From assembly GCF_900142925.1 (NCBI RefSeq), contig NZ_FRCN01000006.1:186001-250000 (forward strand): DNA of 64,000 nucleotides, in the 5' to 3' direction. Below are positions 25,698-33,860 of the stretch, one piece after another. Each line of letters opens with the position of its first letter. Positions within the stretch are counted from its first letter, which is position 1. The position numbers were made by a program, and so were the translations under genes. Below the pieces are notes generated by a model that saw only the letters and a program-made list of their open reading frames with translations, was not told the origin of the DNA and did no database searches. This stretch comes from Chitinophaga sp. CF418 (lineage in GTDB: Bacteria; Bacteroidota; Bacteroidia; Chitinophagales; Chitinophagaceae).

Positions 25698-27125
25698 ATG
25701 AAACGCACACATCGCAAAATATATACAATGGCGCTGGCTGCAGGACTGTTGTTCTCACTGGCTGCCTGTAAGAAAGGATACCTGGACGTGAACCAGACTA
25801 ATCCCAATCTGACAGAAAACCCGCCCATTAATGGGCTACTGGCAGGAGTGACCTATAAATCGGCGGTAAATGTTTTTTCTGCAGGAAATATCACTTCCTA
25901 TTATGTACAGCAGCTGGCGTCTCCCAATGCCGGCAGTGGTTCCGACATCTATGACGACGTGGACAGGAGTACCACCTGGAGATATATTTATCTGAATGTC
26001 ACGGATATCCGCCAGATGAAGAAACTGGCGCTTGAGCGTAATGCCTATGAACATCTGGGAGTAGCAGATATACTCGAGGCATTTAACATGAGTATGTTGA
26101 CAGATCTTTTCGGCGATGCGCCCTACCGCGAAGCATGGAGTGAAGGTGAGAACCTGAAACCGGGATATGATTCAGCAAGGGCCATCTACGATAGTTGTCT
26201 GTCCCTGATAGACCAGGGAGTGGCAGCATTGAATCTGCCAAATCCGGCAATCAGCCTGGATACAGTGAGTAATGATCTTATTCATAACGGCAGGAAAGCG
26301 GCCTGGCTTAAAACCGCCTTTGCCCTGAAGGCACGTTTACTGAACCGGATGAGCAAACAGTCCAACTATGATCCTGCGGCCATTTTTGACGCATTGGGGA
26401 AAGCCTATGCGAGTAATGCTGACGATGCCCAGGTAACCCGTTTTGAAAGCTTGAGCCTCTGGAATGGGGTGGCAAAGAATAACGCCAGCGGCAGCCTGGA
26501 CGGATGGCTGAGCGCCACCTTCGTAAATGCCCTTAACGGGACCACATTCGGAGTTTTTGATCCCCGTCTTCCCCTCATTACCGATACGACCCGTTTCGGC
26601 GATTACAGGGGCACTGCAAATGGCGTGGGCCGTACCGGCTCAGGTACCGATAACTCGGCATGTGCTTTATCGCCAAATGGGTATTATTCCCGGGGCGGAA
26701 CACCCCTGTTGATGTTAACCTATGCAGAGATGAAATTCATCGAAGCAGAAGCCTCTTTTGGCACAGATAAGGCCAGATCTTACCAGGCATACCTGGATGG
26801 TATAGCGGCCAACATGGATAAGGTCGGGGTTGCTGCTGCTGCCAAACAGGCTTATCTGAGCAATCCGGTAGTCGCGGTAGGCGTAGCGGCGTTTACGAAA
26901 GAACTGATCTTCAAGGAGAAATATGTGGCTACCTTCCTGCAGCCTGAAACCTGGACGGATGCCCGCCGGTTTGATTACAGGTACAAGAATTTCAATTTAC
27001 CAACGAACGCGCAACTGAATACTTTTATCAGAAGAGTCGGGTATCCGACGTCTGAAACCAGCCGGAACGCGGAAAATGTGCCTGCTGTTGGCTCACTGGC
27101 TGATCATCTGTGGTGGGACAAGTAA
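25698..27125 (+). CDS. SusD/RagB-like outer-membrane lipoprotein (SusD-like_2 type)
   Basis: 475 residues. The lipoprotein signal is clear: basic start MKRTHRK, hydrophobic core and lipobox LAAC at residues about 22-25 (lipidated Cys25 in ACKKGYLDVNQ). The YLDVNQTNPN opening, MLTDLFGDAPYREAWS motif, GYDSARAIYDS and C-terminal TFLQPETWTDARRFDY are typical of the SusD-like_2 subfamily (PF12771), made of TPR-like helices. It forms the lid of the SusC transporter and captures the substrate. Co-transcribed with SusC, 12 bp downstream. The locus lacks a glycoside hydrolase in the same operon, so the ligand cannot be predicted; it need not be a glycan. Confidence 0.94.
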   Translation: MKRTHRKIYTMALAAGLLFSLAACKKGYLDVNQTNPNLTENPPINGLLAGVTYKSAVNVFSAGNITSYYVQQLASPNAGSGSDIYDDVDRSTTWRYIYLNVTDIRQMKKLALERNAYEHLGVADILEAFNMSMLTDLFGDAPYREAWSEGENLKPGYDSARAIYDSCLSLIDQGVAALNLPNPAISLDTVSNDLIHNGRKAAWLKTAFALKARLLNRMSKQSNYDPAAIFDALGKAYASNADDAQVTRFESLSLWNGVAKNNASGSLDGWLSATFVNALNGTTFGVFDPRLPLITDTTRFGDYRGTANGVGRTGSGTDNSACALSPNGYYSRGGTPLLMLTYAEMKFIEAEASFGTDKARSYQAYLDGIAANMDKVGVAAAAKQAYLSNPVVAVGVAAFTKELIFKEKYVATFLQPETWTDARRFDYRYKNFNLPTNAQLNTFIRRVGYPTSETSRNAENVPAVGSLADHLWWDK

Positions 27126-27463
27126 GATTGAACCAGGATCAGGCTTGCATCTTCCTGGAAAGATGTGATGTTGGTGAGTCGGATATGGGTGTATCTGACT
27201 TGCATGTAACTTGCATATGACTAGCATTATCCTTCGTTAATCCTTCGTTCGGAACGGAGGAAGAACGGAGGATAATGCTAGTCATATCCTGGCTGTATGC
27301 TAGTCATATGCAGGTCAAATGGAGATAAAGAAAGCGATTAAAGACATAAAAAGCAATTCGTTACCGGGGCGTAGAATATACAGAAAGGCGCGGCTGTATT
27401 CCTGCTGTATACGGGGCATATTCAGAAAACGTGCGGGAACATGGTGAGGAGCGACCGAATATC
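27126..27463. other. Intergenic region with large palindrome and short repeats
   Basis: About 340 bp between converging genes, with no supported coding sequence. Apart from the 73-bp palindrome (27215-27287) it contains repeated ACTTGCAT-like words and a second TGCTAGTCATATG copy at 27298-27310. Confidence 0.7.
27215..27287. repeat. 73-bp near-perfect palindrome
   Basis: Left arm 27215-27250 and right arm 27252-27287 are 36-nt inverted copies (31 of 36 identical; three of the five differences can form G:U pairs). The outer 15 bp (ATATGACTAGCATTA and complement) are perfect. It can fold into one long hairpin on either strand and probably ends both convergent transcripts. Confidence 0.85.
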
Positions 27464-28810
27464 TCAGGCGGATAGCTTTTTACCGTTGCTGTTCAGCTGG
27501 GCAAGCGGAAAACTGGCGTAAAAGGTTGTCCCTTTACCCGGAGCGCTATCAAACCATAGTTCTCCCTGCTGTAAAGCCAGCAGTTCCTTGCAGAGTACAA
27601 GACCTAAGCCGATCCCTTTTTCGTTGTTGGTGCCGAAGGTGGATTGGGTTTTAAGGGAGAAGATCTCGTCCTGCTGACTGGGATCAATACCAATTCCGTT
27701 GTCAGAAACCATGAGATGGCAGAAATCCTTCCTGATCTGCAGATCGATGCCGACCTGCCCACCGGAGGGGGTAAACTTGATAGCGTTATTGATCAGGTTG
27801 CGGATCACGAGTTCCAGCATGTTATGATCAGCAGTGATAAAGATGTTGGGATCTACATGGGAAATGACGTCGACAGACTTTTTGTCGGCCAGCATACGTT
27901 GTATAGACAATACTCTTTCCACTGCTTCGTAGACATTTTCTGATGACAACCTGACGCCTTTTCCATCCATCTGCAGTTTTGACCATGTCAGCAGGTTGGT
28001 CAGTAAATTGGATGTGTTTTTGGTCAGGGTCAGCAGTTCGTCGCCCAGCATTTTTTTCTCCTCTTCCTCCAGTTCATATTCCGCTATGAGGTGAAGGGTG
28101 GTGATGATGGAATTAAGAGGGCTCTGAAGATCGTGGGCAATGATAGAAAACAGTTTATCCTTTTTCTGGTTCAACTGCTCAAGATTGATATTCTGAGTGT
28201 CTATTTTGTCAGCACGTTCTTCTGCATTCTGTTTCTCCCTTTCATAGTTATTCCTGAGATAATTGGTAATCAGGTAGATACATGTCAGGGTGACAATATA
28301 ACTGGAAAGAATATCAATATACCTGTTCGACGCATCTTTATAGCTATCTGCTATCCATGCGGGATGAAGGTATTCTTTGGTCAGCAGTATCACCGGGATC
28401 AGGAGATGCAACAAGGCCCAGATCCAGTGCCGGCGACGGGGACTGAATGCGATCAGCAGGTTAAAAGTCAGGAAGAAAAGCAATAGGGCAGGACCGTGGC
28501 TACCGGAATTGAGGTAAAAGGTAGCAGTAAGGGTGATATAACTAACTATCACATAAGCCAGCATACTGGCGTAGTAAATGCGCTTGTAACGGGAAAGATA
28601 GAAAAAGAAACCCTGTAATGCCAGCAGCGTTGCAACCATCACCCATATTGCCGTGAGTCCCAGCCACATATTAAAAGGCAGCAATACTGTCAGCAGCGCC
28701 ATTGTCACGACGCTGATAGAGTTAAACGCCCGATTCTCAAGTGAGAATGATGCAGGGTTTCCTACTAGTTCTTCCCATACGTTGGCTAGTTTACGTACAA
28801 TTTTATGCAA
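27464..28810 (-). CDS. Membrane sensor histidine kinase, orphan
   Basis: 448 residues. Six hydrophobic helices fill residues about 30-185, with almost no periplasmic domain, so the signal is probably sensed in or near the membrane. A coiled linker (NYEREKQNAEERADKIDTQNINLEQLNQKKDK) leads to the HisKA domain with phospho-acceptor His226 (SIIAHDLQSP). The HATPase_c domain follows: N box NLINNAIKFTP, G1 DNGIGID, F box-like region, G2 GIGLGL. The length and layout are of a complete, active kinase. No response regulator gene is adjacent; it is divergent from the DUF4251 gene and convergent to SusD. Its partner must be elsewhere, or one of the receiver or Hpt proteins at 32-36 kb. Confidence 0.92.
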   Translation of the reverse strand: MHKIVRKLANVWEELVGNPASFSLENRAFNSISVVTMALLTVLLPFNMWLGLTAIWVMVATLLALQGFFFYLSRYKRIYYASMLAYVIVSYITLTATFYLNSGSHGPALLLFFLTFNLLIAFSPRRRHWIWALLHLLIPVILLTKEYLHPAWIADSYKDASNRYIDILSSYIVTLTCIYLITNYLRNNYEREKQNAEERADKIDTQNINLEQLNQKKDKLFSIIAHDLQSPLNSIITTLHLIAEYELEEEEKKMLGDELLTLTKNTSNLLTNLLTWSKLQMDGKGVRLSSENVYEAVERVLSIQRMLADKKSVDVISHVDPNIFITADHNMLELVIRNLINNAIKFTPSGGQVGIDLQIRKDFCHLMVSDNGIGIDPSQQDEIFSLKTQSTFGTNNEKGIGLGLVLCKELLALQQGELWFDSAPGKGTTFYASFPLAQLNSNGKKLSA

Positions 28811-28882
28811 ATGCTGGGCTTTTATAGTCTAAATGCTGATAATAGATAAGTTACGCAAAGTTCATAGTTTAAAAGCGAATAT

Positions 28883-28904
28883 TTATAACACATAGATGTT
28901 ATAA
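28883..28904. promoter_or_regulatory. Short inverted repeat between divergent genes
   Basis: TTATAAC and GTTATAA (28883-28889 and 28898-28904) flank an 8-nt spacer in the 150-bp gap between the histidine kinase and DUF4251 starts. It could be an operator, but could equally be chance in AT-rich DNA. Confidence 0.25.
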
Positions 28905-28961
28905 CTTTTATATAACAAAATATGGAATGATCTTAGCATATTCTACAATAAATACTTTTAT

Positions 28962-29465
28962 ATGAGACGTGCACAATGCAAAGGTATAGCAGTAATATTA
29001 TTTCTTATGGCATTGTTTTCCAGTCATTTATATGCACAGAAGAAACAAGATAGTAAAGAATTGGCTATCGAAAAAATGATCATGGCCCGAAGTTATGTTT
29101 TTAAGGCGCAGACGGTGATGCCTACCAGTCCAACAATGAACAGGCAGCTGACATCTGATTATGACGTAAAATTCTCTCCCGATACCATCATCAGTTACCT
29201 GCCTTATTTTGGCCGCGCTTACAATGCACCGATGGACCCTACCAAGGGCGGTATCCAGTTCACTTCTACAAAATTTGATTATACGCAGACAGCCAGAAAG
29301 AAAGGTGGCTGGGATATCGTAATCAAACCACATGATACCCAGGATACAAGGTTAATGTCGTTAAGTGTTTCCGAGACAGGATATGCTTCATTGCAGGTCA
29401 TCAGTAATAACAGGCAACCTATCACATTCAACGGCTATATCACGGAAAAGAAAACTAAAAGATAA
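28962..29465 (+). CDS. DUF4251 exported protein
   Basis: 167 residues with a signal peptide ending LYAQ. The mature part has the DUF4251 (PF14059) pattern: an N-terminal helix (ELAIEKMIMARSYVFKAQTVMPT), then Y-D-V-K-F-SPDTIISYLPYFGRAY, KFDYTQTARKKGGWDIVIKP, and a C-terminal beta-segment ending GYITEKK. The family is Bacteroidota-specific, and its function is unknown. The length is typical. It is divergent from the histidine kinase and followed at 83 bp by a small gene on the same strand. Confidence 0.85.
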   Translation: MRRAQCKGIAVILFLMALFSSHLYAQKKQDSKELAIEKMIMARSYVFKAQTVMPTSPTMNRQLTSDYDVKFSPDTIISYLPYFGRAYNAPMDPTKGGIQFTSTKFDYTQTARKKGGWDIVIKPHDTQDTRLMSLSVSETGYASLQVISNNRQPITFNGYITEKKTKR

Positions 29466-29547
29466 GTTAAAATTCCGCTAAACCTTGCCCGATATTGGCA
29501 TAGAGGAATAGTTCTTGTTTTATGTAGCAGAACTAAAAATTTTAACT

Positions 29548-29814
29548 ATGTCAAAGAACAGTAAAGAAGGCGTTAAGCATGCAATCCAGGAATTGGCAAT
29601 AGGTAACTACAGAAGCTACCCTGGTGATTATGGAATCGAGGCGAAGGATACAGCTGCCAATGTGCAGTCTTTGGCCAAAGGATACTGGGATAGCCGCGAG
29701 ATCAAGGAAATACAGCGCGACGAAAAACTGGGCATTAACCTGGAAGATTACAGACAATGGACCCAGGAAGCGTTTGCAACATTCATGAAGAATAATGAAT
29801 ATTCTTTAAGTTAA
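29548..29814 (+). CDS. Small acidic protein, unrecognised
   Basis: 88 residues from the ATG at 29548; the longer frame from 29515 has an implausible start and is not used. The sequence (MSKNSKEGVKHAIQELAIGNYRSYPGDYGIEAKDTAANV...QWTQEAFATFMKNNEYSLS) has no signal or membrane segment, and is predicted helical with charged residues. No family is recognised. It is placed between DUF4251 and a strong terminator (29851), and may be co-transcribed with DUF4251. Confidence 0.65.
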   Translation: MSKNSKEGVKHAIQELAIGNYRSYPGDYGIEAKDTAANVQSLAKGYWDSREIKEIQRDEKLGINLEDYRQWTQEAFATFMKNNEYSLS

Positions 29815-29850
29815 GGGATAGATTTTTTGTAAAAAGACACATTTGACCGG

Positions 29851-29896
29851 CTGCGGATAATACTATTACAAATAGTTTTATCCGCAGTTTTTTTTA
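29851..29896 (+). terminator. Strong intrinsic terminator
   Basis: Stem CTGCGGATAA / TTATCCGCAG (29851-29860 with 29878-29887), with an inner ACTATT/AATAGT pairing, followed by eight T residues. Confidence 0.95.
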
Positions 29897-29929
29897 TTAT
29901 CTTTAGTAAAACCGCAACATCCACCCGTT

Positions 29930-30802
29930 ATGAAAGCAAATACCGCCAGTCGTACCGCCCAATATATGGCGTTGTTCCGGGCACTGGAGACGAATCGTCC
30001 ATCCGGAAAAAGACTGTTCACCGACCCTTATGCTGTTTCTTTTCTTACTTCAGGATTTAAATTCATTACCCAATTATCAGTTATCCCTTTTATCCGGAGC
30101 CTGGTCTATCGTATCATCCGGAAAAGAATTCCGGGAGCCCTGTCATCCGGAGTAGCGCGTACCCGTTATATTGATGAACTGTTGCAACAGGCCGTACGTA
30201 ACGGCGTTAAACAGGTGATCATATTAGGAGCAGGATACGATACCCGTGCCCTGAGACTGGGCTTCCTGCGTGCATTGCCCGTGATAGAAATAGATCATCC
30301 GTCTACAGCCCGCCTTAAGCAGGAGCGGGTAAAGAGAAGCCTGGGAAGATTACCGGAGAATGTCCGGTATATCCAGACGGATTTTAATGACCGGAGCCTT
30401 GAGCAGCTGGCTGTTGAACAGCAGATCGACCGCACATTACCTACTGTATTTATCTGGGAAGGCGTCACAAATTATCTCACAGCAGATGCTGTTGCCGCTA
30501 CCTTTTCGTTTATGCAACAGTTTGCGCGTGGCAGTTATGTGATCTTTACTTATGTGGACGAGAAGATCATCAGGTATCCCGCAGCCTTCTTCGGAGGCGA
30601 AAAATTATTGGAAGACCTGAAGCAGATCGAGGAAAACTGGACCTTTGGGCTGGAGCCCTTCCTGACCAGACGTTACCTGGATAATTTTAACATGGACCTG
30701 CTGGAAGACTACAGTGCCGGAGAATACCGTAGCCACTATCTCCCTGAACGCAGCGAAAAAGGATATGAATTCTATCGTGTAGCCTTTGCTGTAAAAAGAT
30801 AA
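29930..30802 (+). CDS. SAM-dependent methyltransferase, LCM/TIGR00027-like
   Basis: 290 residues. The N-terminus MKANTASRTAQYMALFRALETNRP and FTDPYAV are characteristic of the leucine carboxyl methyltransferase-like family (PF04072, TIGR00027). The SAM-binding motif I is VIILGAGYDTRALRL (residues about 97-111), followed by EIDHPST and TDFND (binding the adenosine ribose), and FIWEGVTNYLT, which is usual in the family. The substrate is unknown; in other bacteria relatives methylate carboxyl groups or O/N atoms of metabolites. It follows a strong terminator, so it has its own promoter. A gene for an NTF2-like protein follows 56 bp downstream. Confidence 0.88.
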   Translation: MKANTASRTAQYMALFRALETNRPSGKRLFTDPYAVSFLTSGFKFITQLSVIPFIRSLVYRIIRKRIPGALSSGVARTRYIDELLQQAVRNGVKQVIILGAGYDTRALRLGFLRALPVIEIDHPSTARLKQERVKRSLGRLPENVRYIQTDFNDRSLEQLAVEQQIDRTLPTVFIWEGVTNYLTADAVAATFSFMQQFARGSYVIFTYVDEKIIRYPAAFFGGEKLLEDLKQIEENWTFGLEPFLTRRYLDNFNMDLLEDYSAGEYRSHYLPERSEKGYEFYRVAFAVKR

Positions 30803-30858
30803 TAAAACACTTATTTTTAAGAACGCTATTCAATATTTTTATTGTATAACTAAACTGT

Positions 30859-31290
30859 ATGAAAATTTACTTCATATTACTAGCATTTTGCACAATGTCA
30901 ACAATTTCCTTCGCACAGTCCAAAGAAGAAAAGGCCGTCGCTTCACAGGTGGAAATATTGAGAAAAGCCATGGTGGACGCAGATAAGGCAGCACTGGAAA
31001 AGGTAGCTGACGAGAAACTGTCCTATGGACATTCCGGTGGTAAAATAGAAGACAAAACTGCGTTTGTTTCCAATATCGTGGGTGGAAAATCTGATTTTGT
31101 CTCCATCGATCTCGCTGATCAGACAATTGTCATAAGCGGAAATACAGCAATTGTAAGACATACGCTTACTGCAGAAACTAATGACAATGGCGTGGCGGGA
31201 CATGTAAAGCTCTACGTATTACTGGTGTGGAGTAAAGAAGGCAATCAGTGGAAACTACTTGCCAGGCAGGCGGTAAAGGTTCCCGCCTGA
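30859..31290 (+). CDS. Exported NTF2-like (DUF4440) protein
   Basis: 143 residues, signal peptide ending SFAQ. The mature 123 residues are one SnoaL/NTF2-like fold with DUF4440 features: helical start (EEKAVASQVEILRKAMVDADKAALEKVADEKLSYGHSGG), GK.EDKTAFV, and the beta-sheet (TIVISGNTAIVRHTLTA... YVLLVWSKEGNQWKLLARQAVKV). Such proteins form a cone-shaped pocket and may bind a small ligand or act as a simple enzyme; no catalytic motif is certain here. Exported to the periplasm. It lies after a methyltransferase gene and may share its transcript, but there is no functional link known. Confidence 0.85.
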   Translation: MKIYFILLAFCTMSTISFAQSKEEKAVASQVEILRKAMVDADKAALEKVADEKLSYGHSGGKIEDKTAFVSNIVGGKSDFVSIDLADQTIVISGNTAIVRHTLTAETNDNGVAGHVKLYVLLVWSKEGNQWKLLARQAVKVPA

Positions 31291-31379
31291 GACCGTCCTT
31301 TAATTTACACATAGTGATGAGAACATTACTCCAACTTCTACGAGGCACAGCGCTTATAGGGAGAGAAATTCCTGTGGCA

Positions 31380-31387
31380 TAATTTTG
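31380..31387 (+). promoter_or_regulatory. Bacteroidota -7 promoter box
   Basis: TAATTTTG matches TAnnTTTG exactly, 67 bp before the ATG of the DUF2383 gene. No -33 TTTG is clear. Confidence 0.45.
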
Positions 31388-31453
31388 TTAGAATTATTGC
31401 GTAATACAGAGGCAGTGTAACAGCCTTATCTGTTAACCAATAAATTTTATATT

Positions 31454-31915
31454 ATGCAAGCTACAGTTGAAACTATTGAGGTACTGAATGATCTGATCCA
31501 GATCAATAATGATCGTATCGAGGGATATGAAAAAGCATTGAAGGAATTAAAACCAGAAGATTCAGATCTGAAAGCGTTGTTCTCTTCCATGATCAGCGAA
31601 AGCCACGAAATCCGTCTTGCATTAGGTACAGAAGTAAATGTGCTAGGTGGGGATATGGAGCATTCTTCTACTACAAGTGGCAAGATCTATCGTGCCTGGA
31701 TGGATATTAAAGCTGTGTTTACAGGCCGTGATCGTCACACGGTACTTTCCAACTGCGAAGCTGGTGAAGATGCAGCGCAACGTGCATACAGAACAGCCCT
31801 CGAAGATGAAGAACTACCTGCTTATCTGCATGAAATGATCAGCGAACAACAGGCCACCCTGAGAGCTTCCCATGATCAGATCAAGGCCCTTCGGGATGCC
31901 AATAAAAACAGATAA
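31454..31915 (+). CDS. PA2169-family (DUF2383) four-helix bundle protein
   Basis: 153 residues. A ferritin-like helical bundle with the DUF2383 features: the opening TIEVLNDLIQINNDRIEGYEKALKEL, the region SHEIRLALGTEVNVLGGDMEHSSTTSGKIYRAWMDIKAVFTGRDR, and ALEDEELPAYLHEMISEQ.ATL. In the PA2169 family several Glu and His are placed as metal ligands (EGYEKA, SHEI, SNCEAGED, LH), but no di-iron centre is proven. Members are often linked to stress resistance in other bacteria. Cytosolic. It has its own promoter box and a bidirectional terminator behind it. Confidence 0.87.
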   Translation: MQATVETIEVLNDLIQINNDRIEGYEKALKELKPEDSDLKALFSSMISESHEIRLALGTEVNVLGGDMEHSSTTSGKIYRAWMDIKAVFTGRDRHTVLSNCEAGEDAAQRAYRTALEDEELPAYLHEMISEQQATLRASHDQIKALRDANKNR

Positions 31916-31939
31916 CCAATAATTGGGCGAAAAAAATTG

Positions 31940-31977
31940 AAAGAGGCTGCTCTGTAATGGAGCAGCCTCTTTGTTTT
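31940..31977 (+). terminator. Bidirectional terminator between converging genes
   Basis: Perfect 13-bp stem AAAGAGGCTGCTC and complement (31940-31952 with 31960-31972), followed by TTGTTTTAT; the minus-strand side reads into AATTTTTTT. The next gene ends at 31976. Confidence 0.92.
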
Positions 31978-32338
31978 ATATTTCTTCAGTGCCCAAATGG
32001 GCAAGATCTTTTTCCATCATTGGTTTAATTGCAGCAAATATTTCCCGCAGCTGTGTAACACGGCGATTGGTGTCATTGTTCCAGGAGGTAGCGCTATTCA
32101 ATGATTTCAGAATATCCGCAGCTCCCTTCACCTCCAGGTTTATCACACTGGGTTTCATTTTATGTAATACTTTTTTAAGTTCCGGGAGGTTTTTCTGCTC
32201 TTGCAGCGTAGCCAGCTCAATAATGTATTCATCCAGTGAAGAGATGAAAAGTATGATCATTTTCTGAATGAAAGCAGTGCTGGTATTACTTATCTTGTAC
32301 AGGTAAGTGTAAGTATACAATTGATGTTCCGGTCGCAT
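31976..32338 (-). CDS. Histidine phosphotransfer (Hpt) domain protein
   Basis: 120 residues. An N-terminal helix is followed by the Hpt motif LHKMKPSV (phospho-acceptor His59) within a four-helix bundle; the HKxKPS form is usual in Bacteroidota Hpt proteins. Hpt proteins move phosphate between the receiver of a hybrid kinase and a final response regulator. The N-terminal 25 residues (HQLYTYTYLYKISNTS) are unlike the family, so translation could begin later. It is downstream of the sigma-54 activator on the same strand (18 bp gap), and this makes the activator its likely partner. No hybrid kinase is nearby. Confidence 0.85.
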   Translation of the reverse strand: MRPEHQLYTYTYLYKISNTSTAFIQKMIILFISSLDEYIIELATLQEQKNLPELKKVLHKMKPSVINLEVKGAADILKSLNSATSWNNDTNRRVTQLREIFAAIKPMMEKDLAHLGTEEI

Positions 32339-32356
32339 AATGGGTTGATAGTATCG

Positions 32357-33715
32357 TCAGGCGCCCTCTATTTCACCTGTCTGTAACATTTTATAAATAG
32401 TGGATTTCCCAATATCCAGTTTCTCCGCAACCAACAGCACATTGTCATCATATCTTTTCAGGTAATTGCGGATAATGAGCCTTGTATATTCTCTTAAGGT
32501 GAGTTCCGTATTCAATACAGTATCCACATCATGATTATTACCCGAGAGGAAGGTAATATCTTCAGGTTCCACGAGATTATTTTCTGACATCACCGCTGCC
32601 AGTTCCACTACCGATTTCAGTTCGCGGACATTTCCCGGATAGCCGTATCCCAGCAGTTTTTCCCTTGCACTGGGAGACACTTTTATTTCAGCCACTTTAT
32701 TCTCTTTACAGTAACCGGTCAGGAAATGCTGTGAGAGCAGCAGGATATCTTCTTTGCGATCGCGCAGCGGAGGAAGGGTGATAGGAAGACCGATGATGCG
32801 GTAATAAAGGTCTTCGCGGAAATTCCCTTTTTTAACTTCTTCCGCCAGATTCTTATGGGTGGCCACAACCAACCTGAAATCCAGTTTGATCTTGCTGGTG
32901 CCTCCAAGACGTGTCAGTTCTTTTTCCTGCAATACCCGCAGCAGTTTGCTTTGTATGTTCAGGTCCATTTCCCCGATCTCATCCAGGAAAAGGGTACCGC
33001 CATTTGCTTCCTCAAAACGGCCGGTCTTTTTGTTCTGTGCACCGGTGAAGGCGCCTTTTTCGTAACCGAATAGTTCGCTTTCGACCAGTTCTCTCGGAAT
33101 TGCGGCCATATTTACCGGAACAAAAGGATGACTGCTCCTGGCGGAATTATAATGCACCGCCCGCGCTACCAGTTCCTTACCTGTACCAGTCTCTCCCGAT
33201 ACGGAAACATTGATAAGTGAACCGGCTGCTTTATCTATTAATTTAAAAACGGTTTGTAAGGCAGGACTATTGCCTATAATAGACCGGGAATAGTCGTATT
33301 TGGTCTTGAGCTCAGCCTTGAGCTCGGAAATCTCATTTTTGAGAGACAGTTTCTCGCGTAAGCGGATGATCGCCTTCCACAACAGCTGCTGGGTATTATC
33401 ATCTTTTACCAGGTAATCTTCAGCTCCCATTTTAAGCAGATCCACTGCTGTAGTGATCCTTTCCTGTGCACTGATGATAATCACAGGCAGATTGGGCTGG
33501 GCCTGTTTGATTTTTTTATAAAGTTCTTCCCCGTTCATGTCGGGAAGCCCGAAGTCAATAGTCACAAGATCTGGTTTCCGGTGCAACTGTGCCAGGCATT
33601 CTTTGCCTGAACCGATCAAGGTTATTTCGTAGTCGGGGTTTTGACTAAGGTAATGCTGTAATAATCCTCCGTACCACTTGTCATCCTCAACGATAAAAAT
33701 CTTAAAATCGAGCAT
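32357..33715 (-). CDS. NtrC-family sigma-54-dependent response regulator
   Basis: 452 residues: receiver (1-120) with phospho-acceptor Asp54 (TIDFGLP) and Lys104 (LVKDDN, where KP is usual); AAA+ domain (about 145-375) with Walker A GETGTGKE, the sigma-54-contact loop GAFTGA (221-226), Walker B GTLFLDEIGEM and an arginine finger in FREDLYYRI; C-terminal Fis-type helix-turn-helix (NVLLVAEKLDIGKSTIYKML). It is a complete, active sigma-54 activator: phosphorylation should allow assembly and ATP-driven opening of promoters. Its Hpt neighbour suggests it is fed by a phosphorelay. No sigma-54 gene or target promoter is identified in the window. A large hairpin is placed just upstream of the start. 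Confidence 0.95.
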   Translation of the reverse strand: MLDFKIFIVEDDKWYGGLLQHYLSQNPDYEITLIGSGKECLAQLHRKPDLVTIDFGLPDMNGEELYKKIKQAQPNLPVIIISAQERITTAVDLLKMGAEDYLVKDDNTQQLLWKAIIRLREKLSLKNEISELKAELKTKYDYSRSIIGNSPALQTVFKLIDKAAGSLINVSVSGETGTGKELVARAVHYNSARSSHPFVPVNMAAIPRELVESELFGYEKGAFTGAQNKKTGRFEEANGGTLFLDEIGEMDLNIQSKLLRVLQEKELTRLGGTSKIKLDFRLVVATHKNLAEEVKKGNFREDLYYRIIGLPITLPPLRDRKEDILLLSQHFLTGYCKENKVAEIKVSPSAREKLLGYGYPGNVRELKSVVELAAVMSENNLVEPEDITFLSGNNHDVDTVLNTELTLREYTRLIIRNYLKRYDDNVLLVAEKLDIGKSTIYKMLQTGEIEGA

Positions 33716-33762
33716 TCATGGAATTTTCTGTTAATTTAGGAAAATTTCCCATCATCAAAAAA

Positions 33763-33806
33763 GGCCTCCTTTGCGACACTTTCCGAAAGTGTACGCGCCG
33801 GAGGCC
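33763..33806. promoter_or_regulatory. Two-part hairpin upstream of the sigma-54 activator
   Basis: Outer stem GGCCTCC / GGAGGCC (33763-33769 and 33800-33806), inner perfect stem ACACTTT / AAAGTGT (33777-33783 and 33786-33792). It lies 48 bp from the activator's start and could be a leader structure or a terminator for the array transcript. Confidence 0.45.
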
Positions 33807-33860
33807 CGATAGGGATTATGTAGGCAAGCAAAAAAACAATATTTGTTCACTGTTCTGGTT

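Noticed and set aside
27215..27287. CRISPR repeat
   Set aside because: It is a single palindrome, with no series of equal repeats and unique spacers, and no cas genes nearby.
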